DNA of 64,000 bases from Prado023 sp963700475 (GCA_963700475.1 CAVOXR010000008.1:62001-126000); one strand, 5' to 3'; counted from the stretch's first letter, positions 7,061 to 16,657 are shown. Program-made: numbers and translations. Notes: generated from the letters alone by a model not told the origin.

Positions 7061-8548
7061 GTGCCGCGCGGCGATGGGATGCTCACCCACGAGCTCGACC
7101 CCCAGGATCAGGGGCCGCAGGACGCGTGCGGCGTGTTCGGGGTGTGGGCGCGCGACGAGGAGGTCGCCAAGCTCACCTACTTCGGCCTCTACGCGCTGCA
7201 GCACCGCGGCCAGGAGTCGGCCGGCATGGCCGTCAGTGACGGCCACCAGATCATGGTCTACAAGGAGATGGGCCTGGTCTCGCAGGTCTTCACCGAGGGC
7301 GTCCTCGCCTCCCTGCAGGGTCACGTGGCCATCGGCCACTGCCGCTACTCGACGACCGGGTCCAGTGTCTGGGAGAACGCCCAGCCGACCTTCCGCTCGA
7401 CCGCCACCGGTCATCTGGCCCTGGGCCACAACGGCAACCTGACCAACACCCACGAGCTGGCGATCCGCGTCGCGGACGCCGAGTCCCGGTCCGGCGCGCT
7501 GCCCTTGGGCACCCTGATGCACTCCACCTCCGACACCGAGCTGCTCAGCGCGCTGCTGGCCGCCCATCAGGGCGAGTCGATGCTGACGGCTGCTGTCGAC
7601 GAGCTGCCGCACGTGCGTGGTGCCTTCAGCCTGGTCTTCATGGACGACAACACGCTCTACGCCGCCCGCGATCCGCAGGGCATCCGCCCGCTGGTGATCG
7701 GCCGGTTGGAGCGCGGCGGCTGGATCGTGGCGTCGGAGTCCGCAGCGCTGGACATCGTCGGCGCGACCTTCGTCCGCGAGGTCGAGCCCGGCGAGGTGAT
7801 CGCCATCGACGAGCGCGGGTTGCAGAGCGACCGGTTCGCGCCGGCTGAGCCCAAGGGCTGCCTGTTCGAGTTCGTCTACCTTGCCCGCCCCGACACGCGG
7901 ATCTCGGACCGCAGTGTCCACGCCACCCGCGTGGAGATCGGCCGCACCCTGTTCCGCGAGCACCCCGTCGAGGCCGACCTGGTCATCCCGACGCCCGAGT
8001 CCGGGACGCCCGCCGCGGTCGGGTACGCGCAGGCCAGCGGCATCCCGTTCGCACAGGGCCTGGTGAAGAACGCCTACGTGGGGCGCACCTTCATCCAGCC
8101 CTCCCAGACCATCCGACAGCTGGGCATCCGGCTGAAGCTGAACCCGCTTCGCGACGTCATCGAGGGCAAGCGCCTGGTGGTCGTCGACGACTCGATCGTC
8201 CGCGGCAACACCCAGCGCGCCATCGTGCGGATGCTGCGCGAGTCAGGCGCCGCGGAGGTGCACGTGCGCATCTCCAGCCCTCCGGTCCTCTGGCCGTGCT
8301 TCTACGGGATCGACTTCGCGACCCGGACCGAGCTGATCGCCAACGACCGCACCGTGGAGGAGATCCGGGCCTCCCTGGGTGCGGACTCGCTCGGCTACGT
8401 CTCCCTGGATGGCCTGACCGAGGCAACGAGCCTGGGCGCGAAGAACCTGTGCCGCGCGTGCTTCGACGGCGTCTACCCCATCGCGCTGCCGGAGCCCGAG
8501 CTGCTGGGCAAGTACCTGCTCGAGGCCGAGGAGGTGGCAGCACCGTGA
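7061..8548 (+). CDS. purF: Amidophosphoribosyltransferase PurF
   Basis: Commits PRPP to purine synthesis by transferring glutamine-derived ammonia to PRPP, giving 5-phosphoribosylamine. 495 residues. The N-terminal glutaminase has its nucleophile Cys23 in DACGVFGVW after a short propeptide that is removed by processing, then YALQHRGQESAG and GHCRYSTTG. The PRPP-binding phosphoribosyltransferase motif VVVDDSIVRGNT begins at residue 373. C-terminal cysteines (e.g. NLCRACFDGVYP) are typical of the iron-sulfur type PurF. The GTG start is supported by the leaderless promoter; ATG at 7079 is an alternative. The stop overlaps the purM start by 4 bp. Confidence 0.97.
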   Translation: MPRGDGMLTHELDPQDQGPQDACGVFGVWARDEEVAKLTYFGLYALQHRGQESAGMAVSDGHQIMVYKEMGLVSQVFTEGVLASLQGHVAIGHCRYSTTGSSVWENAQPTFRSTATGHLALGHNGNLTNTHELAIRVADAESRSGALPLGTLMHSTSDTELLSALLAAHQGESMLTAAVDELPHVRGAFSLVFMDDNTLYAARDPQGIRPLVIGRLERGGWIVASESAALDIVGATFVREVEPGEVIAIDERGLQSDRFAPAEPKGCLFEFVYLARPDTRISDRSVHATRVEIGRTLFREHPVEADLVIPTPESGTPAAVGYAQASGIPFAQGLVKNAYVGRTFIQPSQTIRQLGIRLKLNPLRDVIEGKRLVVVDDSIVRGNTQRAIVRMLRESGAAEVHVRISSPPVLWPCFYGIDFATRTELIANDRTVEEIRASLGADSLGYVSLDGLTEATSLGAKNLCRACFDGVYPIALPEPELLGKYLLEAEEVAAP

Positions 8549-9675
8549 GCAGCGCGATCGGCCCAGCGCCGCACAGCGCCACCTCCGCCCCGGGCGCCAC
8601 CTACGCGGCCGCCGGCGTGGATGTCGAGGCCGGCGAGCGTGCAGTCGAGCTGATGCGGTCAGCCATCGCCCGCGCCCAGCGTCCCGAGGTCGTCGGGGGC
8701 GTCGGCGGGTTCGCCGGGCTGTTCGACGCCTCGGCGCTCACCCGGTTCCGTCGTCCCCTGCTGGCGACCTCCACGGACGGCGTGGGCACCAAGATCGACG
8801 TCGCCCGGCGCATGGACATCCACGACACCATCGGCATCGACCTGGTCGCCATGGTTGTCGACGACCTCGTGGTGTGCGGCGCCGAGCCCCTGTTCATGAC
8901 CGACTACATCGCGGTGGGCAGCGTCGTCCCCGAGCGCGTTGCCGCGATCGTGACCGGCATCGCCGAGGGCTGCCGCCGCGCGGGAGTCGCCCTGGTCGGC
9001 GGGGAGACCGCCGAGCACCCAGGGCTGCTCGCACCGGACGAGTACGACGTCGCCGGCGCCGGGACCGGCGTGGTCGAGGCCGACGAGCTCCTCGGCCCGG
9101 ATCGGGTCCGCGAGGGTGACGTGCTGGTCGCGATGGCCTCCAGCGGCCTGCACTCCAACGGCTACTCGTTGGCCCGCCACGTGCTGTTCGATCGGGCCGG
9201 ATGGGCCCTGGATCGCCATGTTCCCGAGCTCGGTCGGTCACTCGGCGAGGAGCTGCTCGAGCCGACCCGGATCTACACGCTGGACATCCTGGACCTGATC
9301 GCCGCGGGCGGGGTGCACGCGGTGTCGCACATCACCGGGGGTGGGATCGCAGCCAACGTCGCCCGGATCCTGCCCGCCGGAATGCACGGGGAGATCGTGC
9401 GGGCGTCCTGGACGCCGCCGCCGATCTTCACCCTGATCGGCGAGCTCGGCGGAGTCGCCCTCACCGAGCGCGAGAAGACGTTCAACGAGGGCCTGGGCAT
9501 GGTTGCCGTGATGGCCCCCGACGCAGTCGCTGAGGGTGTCCGCCGTCTGGCGGCCCGAGGGGTCCCCGCGTGGGTGTGCGGCCACGTGCGTGCGGCTTCG
9601 GCTGGCGATTCCTCGGACTCGCCGGCCAAGGGCGGGGTGGGCGGGACCGTGACCCTGGTGGGGGAGCACGCCTGA
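8545..9675 (+). CDS. purM: Phosphoribosylformylglycinamidine cyclo-ligase PurM (AIR synthetase)
   Basis: Converts FGAM to aminoimidazole ribonucleotide with ATP, the fifth step of purine synthesis. 376 residues. Seen motifs: TYAAAGVDVEAG at the N-terminus, LLATSTDGVGTKIDVARRM, GIDLVAMVVDDLVVCGAEPLF, ALVGGETAEHPG, and SSGLHSNGYSLAR. The GTG at 8545 overlaps the purF stop (GTGA), indicating translational coupling. The open frame continues upstream inside purF without meaning. The first 20 residues are Ala/Ser/Pro-rich and poorly conserved. Confidence 0.96.
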   Translation: MSSAIGPAPHSATSAPGATYAAAGVDVEAGERAVELMRSAIARAQRPEVVGGVGGFAGLFDASALTRFRRPLLATSTDGVGTKIDVARRMDIHDTIGIDLVAMVVDDLVVCGAEPLFMTDYIAVGSVVPERVAAIVTGIAEGCRRAGVALVGGETAEHPGLLAPDEYDVAGAGTGVVEADELLGPDRVREGDVLVAMASSGLHSNGYSLARHVLFDRAGWALDRHVPELGRSLGEELLEPTRIYTLDILDLIAAGGVHAVSHITGGGIAANVARILPAGMHGEIVRASWTPPPIFTLIGELGGVALTEREKTFNEGLGMVAVMAPDAVAEGVRRLAARGVPAWVCGHVRAASAGDSSDSPAKGGVGGTVTLVGEHA

Positions 9676-9740
9676 CGCGTGACCGCATCGGCTCGCCGAC
9701 AGGCTGCGCTGTCGTTGGCCGGATTCAGGTCACGTGCTGG

Positions 9741-9971
9741 TCAGCGGCCCGGGTCCCCATCAGCGTCGTCGTCCTCGTCGTCGTCCTCGACGTACTTCGC
9801 GTAGGGATCGTCGTAGTCGGAGTCCTCGGCGAAGTCGTCGCTCTCGTCGGACTCGGAAGGTGTAGACCCCGCGAGCTCGGCCTGGAGTCGCTCCAGGTCC
9901 GTGGTCGGTCCGCCGTACTTCAACTGGCGGGCGACCTTCGTCTGCTTGGCCTTGGCTCGGCCGCGCCCCAT
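9741..9971 (-). CDS. DUF3073 family protein
   Basis: A 76-residue protein. The N-terminus MGRGRAKAKQTKVARQLKY is the hallmark of DUF3073, a small actinobacterial family usually found next to purM, as here. It is basic at the N-terminus and strongly acidic (runs of Asp/Glu) after residue 40, suggesting a disordered tail. Function unknown. The ATG at 9971 has a strong ribosome site (GGAGGAGGG); the frame extends 22 codons upstream without similarity. It is convergent with purM. Confidence 0.88.
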   Translation of the reverse strand: MGRGRAKAKQTKVARQLKYGGPTTDLERLQAELAGSTPSESDESDDFAEDSDYDDPYAKYVEDDDEDDDADGDPGR

Positions 9972-10288
9972 GGCTCGACCCCCTCCTCCGGTGCGTTCCC
10001 GGGCGGTACGTGTGCTCCGGCGTGACACGTCATCCACGCCTGCCTGCAGGAGGCGTGATCGGGGACATACTACCCGGCCGCGGGGTCAGGCGCCCGACTC
10101 ATCGCCTCGATATCCCCTGCCGAGTGTCGCGGGGTCAACGACTGACAGTCGGCGTGGCGCTACGACCGTCCGGAGGAATGCTCTGCCAAAATGCTCTCCC
10201 CGTGTTGAAGGATCGTGGGTCTCGGTGTCATGCTCAGGGCAGATGCCCGATTGAGTACGTTCTGTGAACTATCACCGAGGAGTCCGCA
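9972..10288. other. Divergent intergenic region DUF3073 / bldC
   Basis: A 317-bp gap between divergent genes. It holds the DUF3073 ribosome site at its left end and the bldC ribosome site GAGGAG (10277-10282). Somewhat AT-richer DNA from about 10180 to 10275 probably carries the bldC promoter; TTGAAG at 10204 is a possible -35, but no -10 is convincing. No further gene is seen. Confidence 0.5.
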
Positions 10289-10516
10289 ATGGCTGCACGA
10301 CAGCAGGAAGTGGAACCGCTGCTCACCCCAGCCGAGGTTGCAGCCCTGTTCCGCGTCGACCCCAAGACCGTGACCCGGTGGGCGAACTCGGGCAAGTTGA
10401 CGTCCATCCGCACCCTCGGCGGGCACCGCCGCTACCTCGAGAGCGAGGTGCGCGGACTCCTGGAGAGCATCCCCGCGCCGCGCAACGGCATGGCGGAGGA
10501 CACGCCTGCCGGGTAG
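10289..10516 (+). CDS. bldC: BldC, MerR-like developmental regulator
   Basis: A 75-residue, single-domain MerR-family DNA-binding protein. LLTPAEVAALFRVDPKTVTRWA is the winged helix-turn-helix and LGGHRRYLESEVRGLL the wing, matching Streptomyces BldC almost throughout. In Streptomyces BldC binds head-to-tail on direct repeats and delays entry into development. Homologues also occur in non-sporulating actinobacteria, so the gene does not prove sporulation. The ATG is preceded by GAGGAG at good spacing. Position after purM-DUF3073 matches the conserved actinobacterial order. Confidence 0.95.
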   Translation: MAARQQEVEPLLTPAEVAALFRVDPKTVTRWANSGKLTSIRTLGGHRRYLESEVRGLLESIPAPRNGMAEDTPAG

Positions 10517-10565
10517 TTGCGCCTGTCACGGAACGTCGAACGCCTCCCTCGGGATCCCTCCTCCG

Positions 10566-11909
10566 TCAGCGGGTCGCGCCCGTCACCAACCAGTCGTTTC
10601 CGCGGACCCGCCACAGGAATGCGCCGGCCCGCGCGAGCATGAACACCGTCAGGGCCCACCACAACTCGGTCACGCTGCCCTGCGAGCGCAGCACCCACCA
10701 CGCGGCCGGGGCGAAGGCGGCCAGGGCCAGCACCTGGGCCCACACCAGGAAGCGGGCGTCCCCGGCGCCGAGCAGCACGCCATCGAGGACGAAGACCACA
10801 CCGGCCAGCGGCTGCTGGAGCGCCACCACCACAAGGGCTGAGGCGACCATGGCCTGGACGATCGGGTCGTCACCGAACAGCCCCGGCGCCCATCCACGCG
10901 CGACCAGCACAAGGCCCATGAGGAGCACGCCGAGCCAGATCCCCCAGCGGGTCATCTGCCAGGTCACAGCCCGGGCCGTGCCCACGGATCCGGCTCCGAG
11001 ATGGCGCCCGAGGAGCGCCTGGCCGGCGATGGCGAGCGCATCCATTCCCAGGGCCAGCAGGTACCAGATCGTGAACGTCACGTAGTAGGCGGCGAGCTCG
11101 GCATCCCCGAGGCGTGCGGCCACCACGACCGCGAGGACGAACACTGCGCGCAGGGCCACTGTGCGCCAGAACAACGGGACCGATCCCCGCGCGGCGACCA
11201 GCACTCCTGAGCGGCTGGGCTTCAGGGAGGCGCCGTTCCTGCCCGCCCGCCGGGCGAGCTCCCCGAGGAAGAGCGCCGCCGCGAGTGCCTCGGCCACGAC
11301 CGTGGCCCACGCCGATCCCGTGATCCCCCACCCGGCGACCAGCACCAGGTAGGCCGCCAGCACGAGGTTCGTGCTCACCGCAGCGAGGGTGACCCACAGG
11401 GTGGTGGCCGTGTCCTGCAGCCCCCGCAGGACGCCGATCGCAGCCATCGCAGCCAGGGCGAACGGGAACGCCAGGCTGATCGTGCGCAGGTAGGCCAGCG
11501 CCTCGGGCGTGGTGGCCGGTGAGGTCCCGATCCAGCTCAGCAGGTGCGGGGCCAACAACCACGTTCCGGCTGTCGCGGCAATCCCGAGCGCCAGGCCGAG
11601 AGCCACCCCCTCGATCCCGTCGCTGATCCCGGCAGCGACCTGACCGGCGCCCACCCGTCGGGCCACCACGGCGGTCGTGCCATAGGCCAGGAAGATCGCG
11701 AGCCCGGTGACGGTCGTGAACACCTGGGCGCCGGCCCCGAGGGCTGCCAGCGAGGTGGTTCCGAGGGTGGCGACGATGCCGGCATCGATCAGGGTGAACA
11801 GCGGCTGGGCGACCAGTGCCCCGAAGGCCGGTACTGCCAGCCGCAGGATCTCGCGAGCGGAGGTGGCTGGCGCCGACGCGAGGGGAAGGTCGCTGCCGGG
11901 GGTTGCCAC
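10566..11909 (-). CDS. MATE family efflux transporter (DinF-like)
   Basis: A 447-residue membrane protein with twelve hydrophobic helices in two similar halves, typical of the MATE superfamily (cation/drug antiporters). The N-terminal helix PAFGALVAQPLFTLIDAGIV with its conserved Pro and Asp, followed by LAALGAGAQVF, places it nearest the DinF branch. Substrate unknown. It is divergent from the MFS gene at 12192; a 282-bp gap separates them with no other gene visible. Confidence 0.9.
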   Translation of the reverse strand: MATPGSDLPLASAPATSAREILRLAVPAFGALVAQPLFTLIDAGIVATLGTTSLAALGAGAQVFTTVTGLAIFLAYGTTAVVARRVGAGQVAAGISDGIEGVALGLALGIAATAGTWLLAPHLLSWIGTSPATTPEALAYLRTISLAFPFALAAMAAIGVLRGLQDTATTLWVTLAAVSTNLVLAAYLVLVAGWGITGSAWATVVAEALAAALFLGELARRAGRNGASLKPSRSGVLVAARGSVPLFWRTVALRAVFVLAVVVAARLGDAELAAYYVTFTIWYLLALGMDALAIAGQALLGRHLGAGSVGTARAVTWQMTRWGIWLGVLLMGLVLVARGWAPGLFGDDPIVQAMVASALVVVALQQPLAGVVFVLDGVLLGAGDARFLVWAQVLALAAFAPAAWWVLRSQGSVTELWWALTVFMLARAGAFLWRVRGNDWLVTGATR

Positions 11910-12191
11910 GCGGGAACCCTATGGCAGGTCGTACCGAGCCCCGCCGCCCGTCCGCGGCCCGATCGGATGCCCGGGTGCCCACGCCTGCCAAGGGGGCGAC
12001 ATCACGCAGGGCGCAGAGTCGCAGCTGGGCGACCCGAGAATCGCCCGCGTCCTGCGCCGCGTCAGCGGCCTCCTGCATGGCAGGCTGCGGGCTGTGACCA
12101 CCACCTGGGCGCCGGGCGACCCACCACGGATGCAGTTGCGGAGGCTGACCGAATCCTCCGCGAGGCCTCGAGCGTCCCGGTCGGGGAGCTC

Positions 12192-13445
12192 ATGAGCGCC
12201 GAACAGGTCCTGGCGCCCGCCGCGCTCGCGGAGCCGATCGTCCCGGTCCGGCGGCGCTACATCGGGGCCGTCGCGCTGGTGAACCTCGGCATCACGATCG
12301 CCTTCTTCACCCCGATCCAGAGCCTCCTGCCCCGGCTGGCCCAGGAGGTGGCCCCGGACAGCAAGGAGACGGCACTTGCCTGGATCGCCGGCGCTGGGGC
12401 ATTCGCCTCCATCTTCTTCAACCCGCTCGCCGGGGCGCTCTCAGATCGGACGACGTCACACTGGGGCCGGCGCAAGCCCTGGGTGCTCGGCGGCGCGCTG
12501 GTCGGAGCCGTGGGAATCGTGCTCCTGGGAGTTCCGGGCACCGTTCTGGGACTCGCGGTGGTCTGGTTCGCCTGCCAGGCCGCCATCAACGGGTCCTACG
12601 CGGCGGTCACGGCGACCATCCCCGACCAGGTCCCGGTCCAGCAGCGCGGACTCGTGTCGGGCTGGGTGGGGCTCGCCTCGACTGTCGGCGTCGTCGTGGG
12701 TGTCGCCCTGGTGTCGTTCGTCGTCACCGACCTGCGGCCAGGACTCGTCCTGACTGCGGTGCTCCTGGTGCTGCTGGCCCTGCCGTTCGTCCTCGGGGTC
12801 CGGGACGTGGTGCTGCCCCGAGAGCTCCGGCCGGCGTTCCACCTGGGTGCCTGGCTGCGGGGGTTCTGGATCTCCCCGCGCCTGTACCCCGACTTCGCGT
12901 GGGCGTGGATCACCCGCTTCCTCATGATGCTGGGCAACTCGATGGCCACCCTGTACCTGCTCTTCTGGCTGCAGGACGAGGTGGACTACCCGGAGCCCGA
13001 GCAGGGCCAGACCGTGCTGATCGCCCTGTACGCGCTGGGCACCATCATGACTGCGGTCGTGTTCGGCCGGATCTCGGACCGCTCGGGCCGGCGCAAGGTG
13101 TACGTCATCGTCTCCACGATCGTGATGGCCGTGGCCGCCGTGATCCTCGCCCTCTTCCCCGTGTTCCCGGCCGCGATGCTGGCTGCGCTCATCCTCGGTC
13201 TTGGCTACGGGATGTACCTGGCCGTCGACCAGGCCCTCGTGACGCAGGTGCTTCCGCGCGCCATCGACCGGGGGCGCGACCTCGGCGTGATCAACATCGC
13301 CAACAGTGCCCCGCAGGTGCTGGCCCCGGTGATCGCAGCGCCCATCGTGACCAGCGCCACGGGGTACACCGGGCTCTACCTGCTCACCGCGGTCATCACC
13401 CTGCTGTCCGCGGTGCTCGTCACGCGGATTCGCAGCGTGCCCTGA
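12192..13445 (+). CDS. MFS transporter
   Basis: 417 residues, twelve predicted helices. The cytoplasmic loop 2-3 motif LSDRTTSHWGRRKPWVLGG and its second-half counterpart GRISDRSGRRKVYV are classic MFS A-motifs; the SHWGRRKPW form is typical of the sugar-transporter-like SLC45/GPH group. A disaccharide or other sugar is a plausible substrate but is inferred only. The ATG at 12192 has GGGGAG just upstream. The gene ends shortly before the tRNA operon terminator on the opposite strand. Confidence 0.85.
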   Translation: MSAEQVLAPAALAEPIVPVRRRYIGAVALVNLGITIAFFTPIQSLLPRLAQEVAPDSKETALAWIAGAGAFASIFFNPLAGALSDRTTSHWGRRKPWVLGGALVGAVGIVLLGVPGTVLGLAVVWFACQAAINGSYAAVTATIPDQVPVQQRGLVSGWVGLASTVGVVVGVALVSFVVTDLRPGLVLTAVLLVLLALPFVLGVRDVVLPRELRPAFHLGAWLRGFWISPRLYPDFAWAWITRFLMMLGNSMATLYLLFWLQDEVDYPEPEQGQTVLIALYALGTIMTAVVFGRISDRSGRRKVYVIVSTIVMAVAAVILALFPVFPAAMLAALILGLGYGMYLAVDQALVTQVLPRAIDRGRDLGVINIANSAPQVLAPVIAAPIVTSATGYTGLYLLTAVITLLSAVLVTRIRSVP

Positions 13446-13527
13446 TCCCGTAGCGGCGGACGAGCGCCGCGCTCGATCGGCGGCGCACTCGGGACACCTG
13501 TGCCCACGGGCGTGGACCCCACACAGG

Positions 13528-13567
13528 GCGAAGCCCCTCACGACGGGGGAGACATGAGGGGCTTCGC
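13528..13567 (-). terminator. Terminator of the Glu-Asp-Phe tRNA operon
   Basis: A perfect 13-bp inverted repeat, GCGAAGCCCCTCA at 13528-13540 and its complement at 13555-13567, with a 14-nt loop. It lies 3 nt beyond the 3' end of tRNA-Phe on the minus strand. There is no U-tract, as is common in high-G+C actinobacteria. It could also serve the convergent MFS gene. Confidence 0.75.
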
Positions 13568-13569
13568 GG

Positions 13570-13643
13570 TGGCCAGGGGCGGGGTCGAACCGCCGACCTT
13601 CCGATTTTCAGTCGGACGCTCGTACCAACTGAGCTACCTGGCC
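13570..13643 (-). tRNA. tRNA-Phe (GAA)
   Basis: 74-nt cloverleaf on the minus strand. The acceptor GGCCAGG pairs with CCTGGCC, the anticodon loop CTGAAAA gives GAA, and the T-loop GGTTCGACC is present. CCA is not encoded. Last gene of a three-tRNA operon (Glu, Asp, Phe in transcription order). Confidence 0.96.
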
Positions 13644-13678
13644 GGTCGGTTCCGAAGAACCGGGAACCGGTACCGGAG

Positions 13679-13752
13679 CGACCCCGACGGGACTCGAACC
13701 CGCGACCTCCGCCGTGACAGGGCGGCGCGCTAACCAACTGCGCTACGGGGCC
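13679..13752 (-). tRNA. tRNA-Asp (GTC)
   Basis: 74-nt cloverleaf. The acceptor GGCCCCG pairs with CGGGGTC (one wobble), the anticodon loop contains GTC, and the T-loop GGTTCGAGT is present. CCA is not encoded. Middle gene of the tRNA operon. Confidence 0.96.
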
Positions 13753-13827
13753 CTGCGTTGCCGCGAGGCCGTTGTGCTGTGCGGTCCGGGGACCGCGATC
13801 GTGCCTTCCAACCCATTGGGCTGGTCG

Positions 13828-13900
13828 TAGCCCCAACGGGATTCGAACCCGTGCTACCGCCTTGAAAGGGCGGCGTCCTGGGCCACTAGACGATGGGGCC
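13828..13900 (-). tRNA. tRNA-Glu (TTC)
   Basis: 73-nt cloverleaf. The acceptor GGCCCCA pairs with TGGGGCT, the anticodon is TTC in CCTTTCAAGG, and the T-loop is GGTTCGAAT. First gene of the operon. The 220 bp upstream, to 14121, hold its promoter and that of the divergent WS/DGAT gene. Confidence 0.96.
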
Positions 13901-14121
13901 GGGACTGCTTGCCGTACCGACCCCGACTGGCGGTCAGGGACGGCGATAAGCATACGGGAGGCCCCTGCGATTTCCCAATTCGACCGCAACCGGTGCACCC
14001 TGCTGTGAGGTGGCAGGGCTGGTGGGCGTCGGGATCGCCCATGGGGCAAGATGAATGACGCTCCCACAGCCGCATGGACGACCACGCGAACGGGGAGTGA
14101 CTGTGATGCGAGGAGTTCGTG

Positions 14122-15546
14122 ATGAGTGACCGCTTGAGCCCTCTGGACGTGTCGTTCCTGTACATGGAGGAGCCCACCACTCCCATGCACGTGGGCGGCG
14201 TGGCGGTCTTCGAGGTGCCCGATGGTGGGTTCGACTACGAGCGCCTGGTGCGGCTGATCCGCGACCGGATCGCCCTGGTGCCGCGCTACCGCCAGCGCGT
14301 CCGCTGGGTGCCGGGTCACCTGGCGAACCCGGTCTGGGTGGACGACGAGAACTTCGACGTGACCTATCACGTGCGACGCTCGGCGCTTCCCCGCCCGGGC
14401 ACCGACGACCAGCTCAACGATCTCGTCGCGCGCATCATGAGCCGACCGCTGGACCGGGCTCGCCCCCTGTGGGAGATGTACCTGGTGGAGGGCCTCGAGG
14501 ACGATCGCTTCGCGATCCTGACCAAGACCCACCACGCCATGGTCGATGGGATCGCCGCGGTCGACATCGGCCAGGTCATCCTGGACATGAGTCCCGAGCC
14601 GCGCGAGGTGCCGGTGGACACCTGGCGCCCCTTGCGCGAACCGTCGTCCGTGGAGCTCGTGGCCGGCGCCGTGAACGAGATCGCCCGGTCACCGAAGGCC
14701 GTGGTCGACACCGTGCGGACCGGCTTGGTCGACGTGCAGGAGACGGTCGGCCAGATCGGGCGCAGCGTCGTGGGCCTGGCCGCAGCCGCGCGCACCATGG
14801 CCCGCCCGGCGAGCTCCAGCCCGCTGAATGTGTCCATCGGCGGGGCCCGCCGGTACGCGACGACCGAGACCGACCTGGAGAAGCTCAAGCGGATCAAGCG
14901 CGCCCACGGCGGAACCATCAACGACATCGTGCTCACCGTCCTCGCCGGGGCCCTACGGTCGTGGATGCTCACCCGAGCCGAGCCGGTGACGACCAGCAGC
15001 TCGATCCGGGCCATGGTCCCGGTCAGTGTGCGGACGCCGGGGGACAACTCCGGCAACCAGATCGCCGCGTTCCTGTGCGACCTGCCGATAGGCGAGCCGG
15101 ACCCGGTGATCCGGCTGCAGCGCGTGCGCTTCGAGATGGACATGCTCAAGGAGACCGGCCAGATGCTGGGGGCCACGGCCCTTGTCAGCGTGGCCTCGTT
15201 CACCCCGCCGACGGTGCACTCGCTGGGTGCTCGGGCAGTTTCCGGGCTGTCGCGACGGGTCTACAACGTCATCATCACGAATGTCCCCGGACCGCAGTTC
15301 CCGCTGTACGCCGGTGGTGCGCTGATGCTCGCGGCCTACCCCGTGGTCCCGCTGGCCCGCGGCCAGGCGGTCTCCATCGGCCTGACCTCCTACGACGGTG
15401 GAGTGTTCTTCGGGATCAACGCCGACCGGGAGGCGATGCCCGACGTCGAGGTCCTGGCCCAGTGCATCGACGACGCGATCGAGGAGATGCTGGCCACGGT
15501 GACCCTCAGCGGGAAGGCGCGACGGCCCAGAAGGCCCACCGCATAG
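14122..15546 (+). CDS. WS/DGAT-type wax ester synthase / diacylglycerol acyltransferase
   Basis: A 474-residue acyltransferase of the bifunctional WS/DGAT family, which esterifies fatty acyl-CoA to diacylglycerol or long-chain alcohols to make storage lipid at the membrane. The catalytic HHxxxDG motif is present as HHAMVDGIA near residues 138-146. Other family features: the N-terminal LSPLDVSFLYMEEPTTPMH and, later, NVIITNVPGPQFPLYAGGA. The ATG at 14122 is 6 nt after AGGAG; the in-frame GTG at 14119 is too close to that site. The downstream patatin gene suggests a lipid-handling pair. Confidence 0.92.
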   Translation: MSDRLSPLDVSFLYMEEPTTPMHVGGVAVFEVPDGGFDYERLVRLIRDRIALVPRYRQRVRWVPGHLANPVWVDDENFDVTYHVRRSALPRPGTDDQLNDLVARIMSRPLDRARPLWEMYLVEGLEDDRFAILTKTHHAMVDGIAAVDIGQVILDMSPEPREVPVDTWRPLREPSSVELVAGAVNEIARSPKAVVDTVRTGLVDVQETVGQIGRSVVGLAAAARTMARPASSSPLNVSIGGARRYATTETDLEKLKRIKRAHGGTINDIVLTVLAGALRSWMLTRAEPVTTSSSIRAMVPVSVRTPGDNSGNQIAAFLCDLPIGEPDPVIRLQRVRFEMDMLKETGQMLGATALVSVASFTPPTVHSLGARAVSGLSRRVYNVIITNVPGPQFPLYAGGALMLAAYPVVPLARGQAVSIGLTSYDGGVFFGINADREAMPDVEVLAQCIDDAIEEMLATVTLSGKARRPRRPTA

Positions 15547-15655
15547 GGAATCCCGGCCCCGCGCGACGGTCGGATACCCGGGGGCGTAATCTGGGCACAC
15601 CTGTGTGCGCTGGGTCGGTCCGGCGCGTCGATCGCCCAGCGAGGAGGTTGCGTCC

Positions 15656-16657
15656 ATGGCGTCCGTAGAACGCCCCATCAGGCGCGGGCTCGTGCTCGGC
15701 GGTGGTGGCGTGCTCGGCGGGGCCTGGGCCGTTGGTGCCCTCTCGGCGCTCAAGGCCGTCCACGGGTTCGAGCCGCGCGACGCCGAGGTGATCGTCGGGA
15801 CGTCCGCAGGATCCGTGCTCGCCGCCCTGCTCGGCGCGGGTGCCACGGTCGAGGAGCTGACCGCCCAGGAGCGTGGGGACAAGGTCCTCACCGGGCCGAT
15901 CGCCGGGTTCAGCTGGGACATCGAGGCGGTGACGGGTGGCTCCCGGCCCGGTCGGCCGAAGCTGGAGCCGGGCTCGCGCACGCTGATGCGCACCGGCCTG
16001 AACCGGTTCCGGATGCGTCGCATGCCTCCGACCGCGTTCCTGTCCGCGTTCCTTCCCACCGGCTCGAAGACACTGGACCGCGTGGCCCACCTCGTGGAGG
16101 GGTTCACCCCGATCGGCGAATGGTCGCCGCACCCCAACGTGTGGATCGTGACCATGGACTACGCCACGGGCACACGGGTGGTCTTCGGCCAGCCCACGGC
16201 CCCGGAGGCTCCCCTGTCCCTGGCCGTGCAGGCCTCCTGCTCGATCCCCGCCTGGTACTCGCCGGTCGAGATCGACGGGCGCCGATACGTCGACGGCGGG
16301 GCCTGGTCGGCGACCTCCGTCGACCTGGTGGCCAACATGGGCCTGGACGAGGTCTACGTCATCGCCCCGATGGTCAGCTTCCACATGGACCGCCCCGACC
16401 ACCTGCTCGCCCGACTCGAGCGGACCTGGCGGGTGCAGGTCACCAAGCGCTGCCTGAACGAGGTCGAGAAGGTGCGCGCGGGCGGCACGGACGTGACCGT
16501 GCTGGGTCCGGGCGCTGAGGACCTGGCGGCCATCGGCGGGAACCTGATGGACTTCGAGAAGCGGATCCACGTCCTGGAGACCTCGATCCGCACCTCGATC
16601 GAGGCCCTGCGCGACCCCGACCACCTCGGGCCGGACCATCTCGCCTCGGTGGGCTGA
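15656..16657 (+). CDS. Patatin-like phospholipase
   Basis: 333 residues. The patatin Ser-Asp dyad is visible: the oxyanion loop GGGGVLGG near residue 15-22, the nucleophile elbow GTSAGS (Ser in GxSxG) near residue 44-49, and the catalytic Asp in DGGAWSAT near residue 209. It probably hydrolyses acyl ester bonds of lipids in the cytoplasm. There is no signal peptide. The ATG at 15656 has GAGGAGG 8 nt upstream; a -10-like TAATCT lies at 15587-15592. It follows the WS/DGAT gene and overlaps the next gene by one base. Confidence 0.92.
   Translation: MASVERPIRRGLVLGGGGVLGGAWAVGALSALKAVHGFEPRDAEVIVGTSAGSVLAALLGAGATVEELTAQERGDKVLTGPIAGFSWDIEAVTGGSRPGRPKLEPGSRTLMRTGLNRFRMRRMPPTAFLSAFLPTGSKTLDRVAHLVEGFTPIGEWSPHPNVWIVTMDYATGTRVVFGQPTAPEAPLSLAVQASCSIPAWYSPVEIDGRRYVDGGAWSATSVDLVANMGLDEVYVIAPMVSFHMDRPDHLLARLERTWRVQVTKRCLNEVEKVRAGGTDVTVLGPGAEDLAAIGGNLMDFEKRIHVLETSIRTSIEALRDPDHLGPDHLASVG

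Noticed and set aside
12998..13570. Protein-coding frames across the tRNA cluster
   Set aside because: The frames overlap three clear tRNAs and a terminator; no similarity.
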